Source: Lactobacillus johnsonii ATCC 33200
Lineage (GTDB): Bacteria; Bacillota; Bacilli; Lactobacillales; Lactobacillaceae
Length of the DNA: 64,000 nucleotides
Assembly (NCBI RefSeq): GCF_000159355.1
Contig: NZ_GG670121.1
Span: 332,358 to 396,357, forward strand
Reading direction: 5' to 3'
A model generated the notes under the pieces. It ran no database searches and had not been told where the DNA came from. It was given only the letters and a program-made list of their open reading frames with translations. The translations under genes and the position numbers were made by a program. Numbering within the stretch: position 1 is the stretch's first letter; every line of letters starts with the position of its first letter. Shown here one piece after another: positions 1-7,547 of this stretch.

Positions 1-135
1 AACGCTAATGTGCGTATTGGTTACATTTACCGAAAGAAAGAGACCTAAAACCATAATTACGACCCAAACAAGGTTCATAATTTTGAACTTCTTTTTAGGT
101 AACTCAGCTAAATGCTGTTCCTTAGATTTAGGCAT
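1..135 (-). CDS. phnE: Phosphonate-type ABC transporter permease PhnE, N-terminal fragment
   Basis: Only the first 45 codons lie in the window; the gene continues beyond base 1. The reading starts MPKSKEQHL and runs into a hydrophobic first membrane segment from about residue 20 ([18 protein letters not shown]), as expected of a PhnE-type permease. The ATG at 135 overlaps the last 8 bases of phnC, so the two are translationally coupled. The family call rests on position after phnD and phnC, because too little of the permease is visible to show its EAA loop. Confidence 0.75.
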   Translation of the reverse strand, partial: MPKSKEQHLAELPKKKFKIMNLVWVVIMVLGLFLSVNVTNTHISV

Positions 136-913
136 CTTCTTCCCCTTTCTTGCCATTTCCACCATTGTAAATATCGTCAAAGACAGCTTGAGAAGTTTCA
201 CTCATCTTACCATCGTAAACAATTTGACCTGCACGAACACCGATTACCCGATCTCCAAATTCTTTAGCAAGCTCTACGCTGTGAAGGTTAGCAACTACGG
301 TCATCCCATATTCTTCATTAAGCATCTTCAAATCATGCATAACTCGACGTGAAGTTTGAGGATCAAGTGAAGCTGTTGGTTCATCAGCTAAAATAATTTT
401 AGGATTTTGAGTAAGCACACGGGCAATAGCAACACGTTGTTGTTGTCCCCCAGAAAGTTGATCCGCACGAGTATAAACTTTATCTGCTAAATCAACACGC
501 TGGAGCGCTTCGTATGCTTTTTGCTTGTCTTCCTTAGTAAATAGGTTAAAAGTTGTTTTCCAAGTTTGATAGTAACCTACTCGACCAGTTAAAACATTGC
601 GTAAAACACTTGAACGTTTAACCAAGTTAAAGCTTTGGAAAATCATTCCAATATCACGGCGAATTTCGCGTAAGTCTTTACCCTTAGCAGAAGTAATTGA
701 CTTGCCATCAATTATGATATCTCCCTTTGAGATATCTTGTAGACGGTTAATTGAACGAAGTAGAGTAGATTTACCTGCACCAGATAGACCTACTACTACA
801 ACAAATTCTCCCTTATCAATATTTAAGTTAATATCCTTTAAACCAACTGTTCCGTTATCATAAATTTTACTAACATTTTTTAGTTGAATCATTGGCTGAT
901 TAGTAGCTGCCAT
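128..913 (-). CDS. phnC: Phosphonate-type ABC transporter ATP-binding protein PhnC
   Basis: This is the nucleotide-binding subunit that powers uptake through PhnE of substrate captured by PhnD. The 261-residue protein has Walker [10 protein letters not shown] (42-50), the ABC signature LSGGQQQR (153-160) and Walker B ending in D177-E178, so it should be active. Length matches PhnC proteins. It lies 107 bp downstream of phnD and overlaps phnE. Family members import phosphonates, phosphite or other phosphate compounds; the substrate cannot be read from the ATPase. No C-P lyase genes are in the window, so phosphonate breakdown is not supported here. Confidence 0.9.
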   Translation of the reverse strand: MAATNQPMIQLKNVSKIYDNGTVGLKDINLNIDKGEFVVVVGLSGAGKSTLLRSINRLQDISKGDIIIDGKSITSAKGKDLREIRRDIGMIFQSFNLVKRSSVLRNVLTGRVGYYQTWKTTFNLFTKEDKQKAYEALQRVDLADKVYTRADQLSGGQQQRVAIARVLTQNPKIILADEPTASLDPQTSRRVMHDLKMLNEEYGMTVVANLHSVELAKEFGDRVIGVRAGQIVYDGKMSETSQAVFDDIYNGGNGKKGEEDA

Positions 914-960
914 TTAATTTAAAAATCTCCTTAACATTATTTAAATTGACTACAGTGCAT

Positions 961-995
961 AAAAAGATAATTGTCTTTTAGGGACAATTATCTCT
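961..995 (-). terminator. Intercistronic hairpin between phnD and phnC
   Basis: On the minus strand AGATAATTGTC pairs with GACAATTATCT (965-993), followed by TTTTTA. It has intrinsic-terminator shape and sits inside the phnDCE operon, so it would favour a short phnD-only message and let the binding protein be made in excess over the membrane complex. Confidence 0.65.
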
Positions 996-1020
996 TACTA
1001 AATAAGCTTTATTTAATTGA

Positions 1021-1950
1021 CTATTTCTTGTCCTTGGCAATAATCTTGTCATATTTACGAACAATATCGAAGTTGCTGTCCTTAGACTTAGTGTAGCCTT
1101 CGTGACTATAAATTGATTCGATAATCTTCTTACCTTCTTTAGATTCACCAACTTCAATAAATGCCTTTGCAAGTTTCTTTTGGAAGGACTTAGACATATC
1201 ACTTCTAACAGAAATAGTATCGTTAGGAATTGGCTTAGTGAAGTAAATTGGGACAACTTGGTCCATAATCTTAGGATTGTCCTTTTTAACAGTGTTACGA
1301 GCATCTTCAAAAACAAATGCTGCGTCAGTATCGCCATTTAATACGTTAAGAACTGCTTGGTCGTGTCCAGTAACAGTAACTAACTTACAATCCTTTGGAA
1401 CGTTTAACCCTTTTTCTTCAAGTTCAGCAACTGGGAAAACATATCCTGCTGAAGAAGTTGGGTTTTGAACTGAAATACTCTTACCTTTTAAATCTTTCCA
1501 AGACTTAATCTTAGAACCCTTCTTAACAAGAATTTCGGCTCTGTAAGAGTTAACTAAGTTCTTAGTAGCTTGACCACCTGGTTGTTTTACACCGTAGCGT
1601 TGTGCTTGAAGTAAAACATTAGCTGCTCCTTGCTTGTGAGCTAATACATAACCATCTGGTGGCAAGAAACCAACATCAACCTTTTTAGATTTCATTGCTT
1701 CAACAACAGTATTGTAGTCAGTTGACATTGAAACATGAACTGGAATGCCAAGTTTCTTTGAAAGCATCTTTTCTAAAGGCTTAGCACGAGCTTCAAGCTT
1801 ATTAGCAGCTTGACTAGGTACAAACTGAATAGTTAATGACTTAGGTGTATAACCATCCTTTGAACTGTTTGACTTGTTAGAACAAGCAGTTGCAACAACA
1901 GCAAGTAAAATTGCAAAAAGGCCAACCAAGACTTTTTTGAACTTTTTCAT
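1021..1950 (-). CDS. phnD: Phosphonate/phosphate-type ABC transporter substrate-binding lipoprotein PhnD
   Basis: This is the extracellular binding protein of the PhnCDE importer. The 309-residue protein starts with a lipoprotein signal peptide (MKKFKKVLVGLF then a hydrophobic run) and a lipobox ending at Cys23, so it should be anchored in the outer leaflet. The mature part has the PhnD/periplasmic-binding-protein pattern, with GYVLAHKQGAANVLLQAQR near residue 100 and a VTGHDQAVLNVLNGDTDAAFV stretch typical of the family near 200. It is the first large gene of the operon, preceded by a leader peptide gene and terminator. The physiological ligand is not determined by sequence. Confidence 0.88.
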   Translation of the reverse strand: MKKFKKVLVGLFAILLAVVATACSNKSNSSKDGYTPKSLTIQFVPSQAANKLEARAKPLEKMLSKKLGIPVHVSMSTDYNTVVEAMKSKKVDVGFLPPDGYVLAHKQGAANVLLQAQRYGVKQPGGQATKNLVNSYRAEILVKKGSKIKSWKDLKGKSISVQNPTSSAGYVFPVAELEEKGLNVPKDCKLVTVTGHDQAVLNVLNGDTDAAFVFEDARNTVKKDNPKIMDQVVPIYFTKPIPNDTISVRSDMSKSFQKKLAKAFIEVGESKEGKKIIESIYSHEGYTKSKDSNFDIVRKYDKIIAKDKK

Positions 1951-1986
1951 CGTTTCCTCCTAATGAAACACATTAAATGACAAATA

Positions 1987-2037
1987 CAAAAAAAGACTCA
2001 ATATGATAAGCTGACAAAAACAGCTAATCACATTGAG
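1987..2037 (-). terminator. Leader terminator upstream of phnD, overlapping the leader-gene stop codon
   Basis: On the minus strand CTCAATGTGATTAGCTG (2037-2021) pairs with CAGCTTATCATATTGAG (2013-1997), with one mismatch and one G-U, followed by TCTTTTTTT. It is a strong intrinsic terminator located 47 bp before the phnD start. The TGA stop of the upstream small gene (2030-2028) is inside the 5' arm, so a ribosome finishing that gene would cover part of the stem. This is the geometry of translation-coupled attenuation. Confidence 0.8.
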
Positions 2038-2168
2038 CCAGAAAAGTCGCTAAAAAAAGCAACGAAAGCGCCAACACCAATGAAGACTGATTCACCGAAG
2101 GAATCAGCCCAAGAACGAGCCACTGAATTTTGGTTACGATTTATAATGTTGTAATCGAAATTCGCCAT
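2028..2168 (-). CDS. Small leader peptide gene upstream of phnD (46 aa)
   Basis: An ATG at 2168 opens 46 codons ending in TGA at 2028. A good ribosome binding site (AAGGAAGAA) lies 7-8 bases before the ATG. The peptide begins MANFDYNIINRN, contains RSWADSFGESVFIGVGAFVA and ends FSDFSGSM. It has one moderately hydrophobic central segment (VFIGVGAFVAFF) that could touch the membrane. I do not recognise a family. Its stop codon lies in the terminator before phnD, so it may act as a regulatory leader, as a small transporter-associated protein, or both. Coding reality is supported by ribosome-site spacing and placement only. Confidence 0.6.
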   Translation of the reverse strand: MANFDYNIINRNQNSVARSWADSFGESVFIGVGAFVAFFSDFSGSM

Positions 2169-2251
2169 TATCGTTCTTCCTTTCCCTAGTACTAACGTTC
2201 ATTCTTAAGTATCATATCAAAAATATTCGTACTTGGGTACTATTATTTTAA

Positions 2252-2265
2252 TGTAAGCGCTTGTA
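2252..2265. promoter_or_regulatory. cre-like site upstream of the phnD leader
   Basis: TGTAAGCGCTTGTA matches the left half and core of the catabolite response element TGWAANCGNTNWCA, with mismatches at the right end. It lies about 85 bp upstream of the leader-peptide ATG, near where a minus-strand promoter would be. CcpA control of the phn operon is inferred from this alone. Confidence 0.45.
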
Positions 2266-2300
2266 AATATTAATTTATTGAATTGGATCGATCCACTTTA

Positions 2301-2340
2301 TAAAAAAAGCACTCTATCACTAATGATAGAGTGCTTTTTC
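2301..2340 (-). terminator. Terminator of the universal stress protein gene
   Basis: AGCACTCTATCA and TGATAGAGTGCT form a perfect 12-bp stem with a 4-base loop (2308-2335), flanked by A and T runs on both sides. It lies just after the minus-strand stress-protein gene and could work in both directions. Confidence 0.9.
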
Positions 2341-2355
2341 ATAATGTTTGTTTTT

Positions 2356-2850
2356 TTAAAAGTACTTTTTCTTGGGCTTTGCAACCTTGTTATTATCAAG
2401 ATCAGTCTTAACAATTAACACATCGGATAAAGCATGTTGGTTAACATAAGCAGTAACACTACCCATTAACATTCTTTCAACTGCGTTCATACCAGTTGCA
2501 CCCATAATAATTAAATCGTTGTGGTGATCTTTAATAAAATCAACAGCAATAATTCTCTTAGGGGAGCCATAACGAATATGGTAAGAAACATCAGTAAAAT
2601 TAAAGTGTTCCTTAGCCCATTCTTTTAGACTCTTTAAATACTCTTCGGAATCCTGTGTCATTTGATAAATGGTATCTCCAGAAATCAAAGTATCCTGCAT
2701 TTCCCCCATAAATTGACGAGTATCAATAACATTCAATACATCCAGATGAGCATTGTTATCAAGAGCAATCTTTACTGCTTTATCAAATGCACGCTCTGCA
2801 GTTTCAGAACCATCAACAGGAACTAAAATGTTGTCATAATCTTCTACCAT
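2356..2850 (-). CDS. Universal stress protein, ATP-binding UspA-type
   Basis: This 164-residue cytoplasmic protein has the single-domain UspA fold. It opens with NILVPVDGS, the usual beta strand and phosphate-contacting loop, and carries the nucleotide motif G-x2-G-x9-G-S at G117, G120, G130 and S131. That motif marks the ATP-binding branch (MJ0577-like). The length is a little above the usual 140-150 residues because of a charged Lys-rich C-terminal tail. It is monocistronic, with its own terminator. Role in stress survival is family knowledge; no partner is evident here. Confidence 0.9.
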   Translation of the reverse strand: MVEDYDNILVPVDGSETAERAFDKAVKIALDNNAHLDVLNVIDTRQFMGEMQDTLISGDTIYQMTQDSEEYLKSLKEWAKEHFNFTDVSYHIRYGSPKRIIAVDFIKDHHNDLIIMGATGMNAVERMLMGSVTAYVNQHALSDVLIVKTDLDNNKVAKPKKKYF

Positions 2851-3023
2851 AAGTAATCATCTCCGCATGGAATTTGCATCTTTACATTGTAATTTTACCA
2901 TTAATTATACCAATTAATAAATTTGTTTTCTTTTTATAGATCTGCGAAAAATAAAATATCTGAGAAAAAATATGTTAAAGTAATAATACTGTATTTAAAT
3001 AACTATAGTGAGGAAAAATACTA

Positions 3024-3827
3024 ATGAGCGAAAATTATGAGACGAAATTAATCGGCATCCAAAATGGTCGCAATTTCCGCGAACTTGGAGGCTATAAGAC
3101 TGTATCCGGTCAAACAATTAAATATAATAAATTGCTTAGAACTGGTAATTTAGCTGATCTTTCTTCATCAGACTTAGAATTATTGCAAAAACATGGCGTT
3201 AAGTATGACGTTGACTTTAGAACAGAAAAAGAAAAAAATGATCATCCTGATCGTGTTCCAGAAGGCGCTAAATATGTTTTTGACCCAGTTTTTAGTGATG
3301 ATCTAACTAATGCATCTAAGGGGATCTTTGCTTTAGAAGAGAATGCCGAAAAAGATCCTGAATTTGGCTTTAAGCATATGTTCTTTGCCTATGAAGATAT
3401 GATCAATGGACAGACTGCTCAAAAAGCTTACCGTAAATTCTTTGACCTTTTGCTTACAAATGATAAAGACAAAAATGCTCTTCTTTTCCACTGTACTGCC
3501 GGAAAAGATCGGACAGGATTTGGAGCTTTATTGATCTTATCAGCATTAGGTGTACCTTTTACTACTATCAAATATGACTATACTCTAACCAATATCACAA
3601 CAAAAAGTTTTGTTGACGCCATGCTTAAGCAAGCAGCCGCTGACGGTTCTAGCAAGCGTGTATTGCAGTCTATTAAAGATATTCAGTCAGTCTATCCAGA
3701 ATACTTAGACCATGCTGTACACGTTCTAAACCAGCAATACGGCGGCATCAACGAATACCTTCGTTCTACCATGAAGCTCTCAAGCAGTGATATCATGGAT
3801 CTTAGGAGAATCTATCTTGAGGATTGA
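3024..3827 (+). CDS. Protein-tyrosine phosphatase, Y_phosphatase3/LipA-type
   Basis: The 267-residue protein has the active-site loop HCTAGKDRTG, giving the nucleophile C157 and the phosphate-binding R163 of the CX5R signature. The N-terminal NFRELGGYKT motif (near residue 17-26) is typical of the bacterial Y_phosphatase3 family, some members of which also act on phosphoinositides. No signal peptide is present, so it is cytoplasmic. The ATG follows GAGGAAA at good spacing. The GntR regulator starts only 8 bp downstream, so both are probably on one message and the regulator may control the pair. Confidence 0.88.
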   Translation: MSENYETKLIGIQNGRNFRELGGYKTVSGQTIKYNKLLRTGNLADLSSSDLELLQKHGVKYDVDFRTEKEKNDHPDRVPEGAKYVFDPVFSDDLTNASKGIFALEENAEKDPEFGFKHMFFAYEDMINGQTAQKAYRKFFDLLLTNDKDKNALLFHCTAGKDRTGFGALLILSALGVPFTTIKYDYTLTNITTKSFVDAMLKQAAADGSSKRVLQSIKDIQSVYPEYLDHAVHVLNQQYGGINEYLRSTMKLSSSDIMDLRRIYLED

Positions 3828-3835
3828 TATAGATT

Positions 3836-4561
3836 ATGGATATTCCAAAATATTTACAAATTGAAAATGAGCTAAAGCAAGAAATTATCTCTGGCAAATT
3901 TAAATATGGAGATAAATTTTATAGTGAAGCTCAATTAAAAGATAAGTTTAATGTTTCTTCAATTACTGTTATCCGAGCTGTGAAAGATCTCGTCAAGGCA
4001 GGATATTTAGTTCGCCATCAAGGAAAAGGCACTTTTATTTCACGATCAAGAAAAGATAAATTAGTTCGTCTTAGTGATAATGAAGTCTTCTCAAATAAAC
4101 AAGAGGAAGATTCAGTTAAAGTTTTGAAACTTCAAGAAGAAAAGCAGAGCGAAATATTAAAAAAACTCGGCTTACCCAAATATGATAGTTACTACTATAT
4201 TGAACGTTTACGGTTAATTGGTGACACACCATTTATGGTGCACCGTTCATTTATACCAGCTAAGTTTATTAACCGAGATTTAGCTAAAGATCCAAATAAT
4301 TATCATAGTATCTATGAAGCCTTGCAAAGCGATAAGCAATTGTACCTATTTGATGAGCCTTTTACTGAAACAGACACAATTGTAAAAGCTGATAGCGACA
4401 TTAGTAAGCAACTAAAAATAGCTAAAGATTATCCCGTTGTACGACAAGTCAAAAAAACTATTTTATCTACTACAGGTGAAGTAGTTGAACTAGTTATTGG
4501 CTATAAACGGTGTGATTACTTTTCACTTTCATTTTCAAGTACTGATTATCCGGAAATTTAA
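3836..4561 (+). CDS. GntR-family transcriptional regulator, HutC/UTRA subfamily
   Basis: The 241-residue protein has an N-terminal winged helix-turn-helix (about 1-70, with YSEAQLKDKFNVSSITVIRAVKDL and the wing HQGKGTFIS) and a C-terminal UTRA ligand-binding domain (about 90-235, with YYIERLRLIGDTPFMVHRSF). It is second in a two-gene unit with the tyrosine phosphatase. UTRA regulators usually sense small carbon metabolites such as sugar phosphates; the effector here is unknown. A terminator shared with the convergent EIIA gene follows. Confidence 0.87.
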   Translation: MDIPKYLQIENELKQEIISGKFKYGDKFYSEAQLKDKFNVSSITVIRAVKDLVKAGYLVRHQGKGTFISRSRKDKLVRLSDNEVFSNKQEEDSVKVLKLQEEKQSEILKKLGLPKYDSYYYIERLRLIGDTPFMVHRSFIPAKFINRDLAKDPNNYHSIYEALQSDKQLYLFDEPFTETDTIVKADSDISKQLKIAKDYPVVRQVKKTILSTTGEVVELVIGYKRCDYFSLSFSSTDYPEI

Positions 4562-4581
4562 TAATTTAATCTGGAGACAAA

Positions 4582-4610
4582 AAGAAGCTGCAAGGCAGCT
4601 TCTTTTTATT
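4582..4610. terminator. Bidirectional terminator between the GntR gene and the EIIA gene
   Basis: AAGAAGCTGC and GCAGCTTCTT form a 10-bp stem with a 3-base loop (4582-4604), flanked by an A run on the left and T run on the right, so it can stop transcription from both convergent genes. Confidence 0.88.
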
Positions 4611-5100
4611 TTTCAATTTCAAAATTATTCTCTAAAAAATCATAAATTTCTTCATTTGAATCTGAATTAAATAATTCATTTAAATCATCAACTGAAGTTC
4701 CAGCTAGAAAGTCCATAATTTTAGCCAAAATAGTTGAATGCATATCTGGATCATTATTTAAAATCAAAAATAAGAACTTAACTTCCAATGCTTCACTTGG
4801 ATTAACCATATTATTAAAAGTTGCTGAATTTCTAAGAGCAATCGGTACAATTAATTGTGCGCTAACATAGTCCCCTTCAGTATGAGGAACTGCAACATCT
4901 GGAAGTTCTCTAGATAAAGGTCTCATCGAAATCCCAGTGGGGTACTTATCTTCACGTTCAATAATATCGCCTAAAAAATCTTCTTTAACATAGCCTAAGT
5001 CATATAATTTTTGAGAAACGGTCTTGAATATCTCGTTTCGATCAGTTAAGTCTGTTACAAAGACAGCTTCTGGATCGAAAAGACTTTTTTTAGTATTCGT
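4606..5100 (-). CDS. Orphan PTS EIIA component (fructose/galactitol type 2) with a non-standard start
   Basis: The conserved EIIA type-2 domain fills this reading frame: phosphorylatable His in PDVAVPHTEG, then the NPSEALEVKFLFLIL strand. No EIIB or EIIC is adjacent, so it may serve a distant permease or act in regulation. No ATG, GTG or TTG lies near the conserved N-terminus. An ACG at 5100 sits 8 bases after AGGAAAGGCGG and would give a 164-residue protein starting at NTKKSLFDPEA, the expected place. The open frame extends to an ATG at 5253, but that extension is antisense to the next gene's start region and has no ribosome site. I favour ACG as a mutated or near-cognate start. Confidence 0.7.
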   Translation of the reverse strand, partial: TNTKKSLFDPEAVFVTDLTDRNEIFKTVSQKLYDLGYVKEDFLGDIIEREDKYPTGISMRPLSRELPDVAVPHTEGDYVSAQLIVPIALRNSATFNNMVNPSEALEVKFLFLILNNDPDMHSTILAKIMDFLAGTSVDDLNELFNSDSNEEIYDFLENNFEIEK

Positions 5101-5251
5101 AGTAGGTTCCGCCTTTCCTAAGCAAAAATTTCTAGTTTCATTATATAAAACCGATTTCAAAAACACAAAAGTGGGTGTTTCTTTTGGGCAAATTTTGTTA
5201 AAGTTAGTTAATGTAAAAAATATTCCACCGATAAGAAAGAAAGGTTTTTCC

Positions 5252-5728
5252 ATGACAAAACAAAAAACAGTTTATTTTGGTGCTGGTTGGTTTACTGAGA
5301 CGCAAAACAAGGCTTACAAAGATGCAATGAGCGCTCTCAATGCTAATCCTACTATTGATTTAGAAAACAGCTATGTTCCTCTTCAAAATCAATATAAAGA
5401 TATTCGTGTTGACGAACATCCCGAATACTTACATGATAAAGAATGGGCACAAGCAACTTATAATGGTGACTTAGTTGGTATTAAAACTAGTGACGTTATG
5501 CTTGGCGTTTACGTTCCTAAAGAAGAAGACGTTGGTTTAGGGATGGAATTAGGTTACGCTATGTCTCAAGGAAAGTATGTTTTACTTGTAATTCCTGATG
5601 AATTATATGGTGAATCAATCAACTTGATGAGTTGGGGCGTTGCTGACAACGTAATTAAAATGAGTGAATTAGCTACATTTGATTTCAACCGTCCAAGATA
5701 CAACTTCTATGATGGTGCTGTATATTAA
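5252..5728 (+). CDS. ntd: Nucleoside 2-deoxyribosyltransferase (type II)
   Basis: This enzyme swaps the base on 2'-deoxyribonucleosides, a salvage reaction characteristic of lactobacilli. The ATG at 5252 follows AAAGAAAGG and gives 158 residues, the standard family length. Visible family features are the N-terminal YFGAGWFTETQNKAY, the substrate region DVMLGVYVPKEEDVGLGMELG with the catalytic Glu at 99, and the C-terminal DFNRPRYNFYDGAVY. It is cytoplasmic and appears monocistronic, ending at a terminator. An upstream in-frame extension exists but has no ribosome site. Confidence 0.95.
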   Translation: MTKQKTVYFGAGWFTETQNKAYKDAMSALNANPTIDLENSYVPLQNQYKDIRVDEHPEYLHDKEWAQATYNGDLVGIKTSDVMLGVYVPKEEDVGLGMELGYAMSQGKYVLLVIPDELYGESINLMSWGVADNVIKMSELATFDFNRPRYNFYDGAVY

Positions 5729-5733
5729 TAAAT

Positions 5734-5770
5734 AAAAAATCTGGTAGATGGTTTCTACCAGATTTTTCTT
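5734..5770. terminator. Bidirectional terminator after ntd
   Basis: AAAATCTGGTAGA pairs with TCTACCAGATTTT (5736-5766) around a 5-base loop with a following T run. The convergent zinc-ribbon gene ends at 5774, so the hairpin serves both. Confidence 0.9.
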
Positions 5771-5773
5771 TTT

Positions 5774-6970
5774 CTAATCATTATTAGCAATTTCTTCAAA
5801 GTTAGAAGTTAAGTCATGGTTTGCAGTTGCATGAACCACGGTGTATTCTCCATTAGTTGTTTGATCAACAAGAGCTACTGGTTCTCCATGGTAAAAGCAA
5901 AAAAGATAAGTAATGTGCTGTTCAGCACTTCTCCCATTATAGTTAAAGATTGCAACTACATTATATGTGTCACTATTACTGTCTTCATCAGTAACATCTG
6001 GATTCCACTTAAGGCTAATACTATCCATATCTTCAGGATTACCACTATCTTTCTCGCTTGAACTCAATTTGAATTTCCCTTCTGATAAAAAACTTGGATA
6101 TTCTTGACCAGCCGCAGTCGTTATACTTCCACTACCAGTATAATGCGAATATGGTTGGTGCATTTTATCACCAAAATCATCCATATAACTAATTAACCTA
6201 TCCGTTTGGTCATTCGACCATAATTTAGTTTCTTTAGTATCTTTCTTTTTTTCAGTTGTAAATTTTTTTGCACTTGAAGAGGCAGCACTATCTTTTCCCT
6301 TAACAATTGTTAAATTATTATTCCAATTATTTACATTCTCTTCGGTATTTTCAGATTTAATTACTGGATAAATTTGTTCTAAAACATTTCTATTACTATA
6401 ATTCGATTTATTTCCGACATAAGTTATCTCTGTTTTATCTTTAGAAATCAAATATCCTACTCGGTCATTTACAGCATATAAGGTACTACCATTTGTAGCA
6501 CTAATTTCATAGTCGCCAAATTTATGGCTACGATAGCTCTTAATTGTTAAATGACCACTTCTTAATTCATCCGCTGCTTCTCCCCATTTTTTACCATATT
6601 TTTTATCTGCGTAAAGAATTGCCCAAGCAGCCAGTTGTTTTGTTGGCATCTTTTTTATTTCAGCAGTAGTTAGTCTGCCATTACCACCAGTTATTTTGCT
6701 TTCTGCTGAAGAGCGGCCATGTTGATAAATTCCCCAACCTCCAGCAACGAGCACTACAATAGCAATAATTACTCCGATAATGATATTTCTTGTTTTAAAA
6801 ATTCTCTTCGAATTACGAATTTCACTTCTTTTGACTTGTGGTCTTTGCTTAATAGAATTTATTTTTTCCAGTTCTTGTTTACTGTTACCATCAACAGGAG
6901 CACCACATGTTGAGCAAAATTGATCATCAGGTTTTAAGGGTGCTCCACATTTTGAACAAAATTTTTTCAT
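5774..6970 (-). CDS. Zinc-ribbon membrane protein of unknown function
   Basis: The 398-residue protein starts with a double-CxxC zinc ribbon (C5, C8, C19, C22; FCSKCGAPLKPDDQFCSTCG), has a basic linker, one membrane segment at about 63-82 (IIIGVIIAIVVLVAGGW), then a large extracellular part rich in Ser, Thr, Asn and Asp. This topology, cytoplasmic ribbon plus single pass plus exported domain, is common among lactobacillus surface proteins of unknown role. I do not recognise the outer domain, which has a central low-complexity Ser/Lys linker. It is transcribed alone. Confidence 0.8.
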   Translation of the reverse strand: MKKFCSKCGAPLKPDDQFCSTCGAPVDGNSKQELEKINSIKQRPQVKRSEIRNSKRIFKTRNIIIGVIIAIVVLVAGGWGIYQHGRSSAESKITGGNGRLTTAEIKKMPTKQLAAWAILYADKKYGKKWGEAADELRSGHLTIKSYRSHKFGDYEISATNGSTLYAVNDRVGYLISKDKTEITYVGNKSNYSNRNVLEQIYPVIKSENTEENVNNWNNNLTIVKGKDSAASSSAKKFTTEKKKDTKETKLWSNDQTDRLISYMDDFGDKMHQPYSHYTGSGSITTAAGQEYPSFLSEGKFKLSSSEKDSGNPEDMDSISLKWNPDVTDEDSNSDTYNVVAIFNYNGRSAEQHITYLFCFYHGEPVALVDQTTNGEYTVVHATANHDLTSNFEEIANND

Positions 6971-7068
6971 TTTTTCCCTTCTTTAATCTTTACTAGTATT
7001 TATCCTACTTATACTTCATACGTATTAGCTTATCCTAAAACTTCCTAAAGATTAAGCATCAATAAAAA

Positions 7069-7112
7069 AGAAATGGCTCACGTAAGTTTTACCAACGTGA
7101 GCCATTCTTTAT
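7069..7112 (-). terminator. Terminator of the amino-sugar PTS operon
   Basis: ATGGCTCACG and CGTGAGCCAT form a 10-bp stem (7073-7105) extended by AAGAA/TTCTT. It lies immediately downstream of the EIIA stop at 7126 on the minus strand and ends the IIB-IIC-IID-IIA unit. Confidence 0.9.
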
Positions 7113-7125
7113 TTCTTTAATGTAT

Positions 7126-7524
7126 TTATTTCTTCATGCTAGCAAGCATTTGATTAATATCTACAATACCTGCCTTACCCGCATTCACAGAATCTGCATC
7201 ATTACCAATCATTTGACTATTTAGCCAATCAATTACCATAGCCAGATTCATCCCGGCAATTAGGTGAATATCTTGACCACTCATAATCAAGCGACTAACT
7301 GTGTTAGCTGGTGTGCCACCCATTAAATCAGCAAATACTGTTAAATCTTCTTCAGGAATACCGTTAATGGTATCTTGAAATTTCTTTTCAAAATCTTCTG
7401 GTCCTTCTTCTGGAAGTAAACATACTACATGAATATGTTCTTGAGGCCCCATAATCAATTCTGCACTTTTTTTAACTTCTTCAGCCATCTTACCATGACT
7501 GATTAGCACTAATTCTTTTGTCAT
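7126..7524 (-). CDS. Mannose-family PTS EIIA component
   Basis: This 132-residue cytoplasmic protein carries phosphate from HPr to EIIB. The phosphorylation site is His10 in LVLISHGKMAEE, the standard N-terminal EIIA-Man motif. The second family signature DLMGGTPANTVSRL follows near residue 66. It is the last gene of the IIB-IIC-IID-IIA unit, 23 bp after EIID. The agaS and nagA neighbours indicate that the permease handles an amino sugar or a conjugate of one. Confidence 0.92.
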   Translation of the reverse strand: MTKELVLISHGKMAEEVKKSAELIMGPQEHIHVVCLLPEEGPEDFEKKFQDTINGIPEEDLTVFADLMGGTPANTVSRLIMSGQDIHLIAGMNLAMVIDWLNSQMIGNDADSVNAGKAGIVDINQMLASMKK

Positions 7525-7547
7525 AATACTTTTCCTTTAATTTACTG

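Noticed and set aside
8-352. Plus-strand frame opposite phnC and phnE
   Set aside because: It is antisense to two overlapping genes with clear ABC features, has no ribosome site and a composition expected of a shadow.
978-1337. Minus-strand frame inside phnD
   Set aside because: It is an alternative frame of phnD with no ribosome site; phnD has signal peptide and family text.
2229-2240. GTACTTGGGTAC imperfect dyad upstream of the phnD leader as a regulator site
   Set aside because: Only the outer GTAC pairs; it is short and occurs by chance in AT-rich DNA, so I did not list it as a feature.
5024-5251. Plus-strand upstream extension of ntd
   Set aside because: The extra residues have no homology, and AAAGAAAGG precedes the ATG at 5252, which gives the standard 158-residue enzyme.
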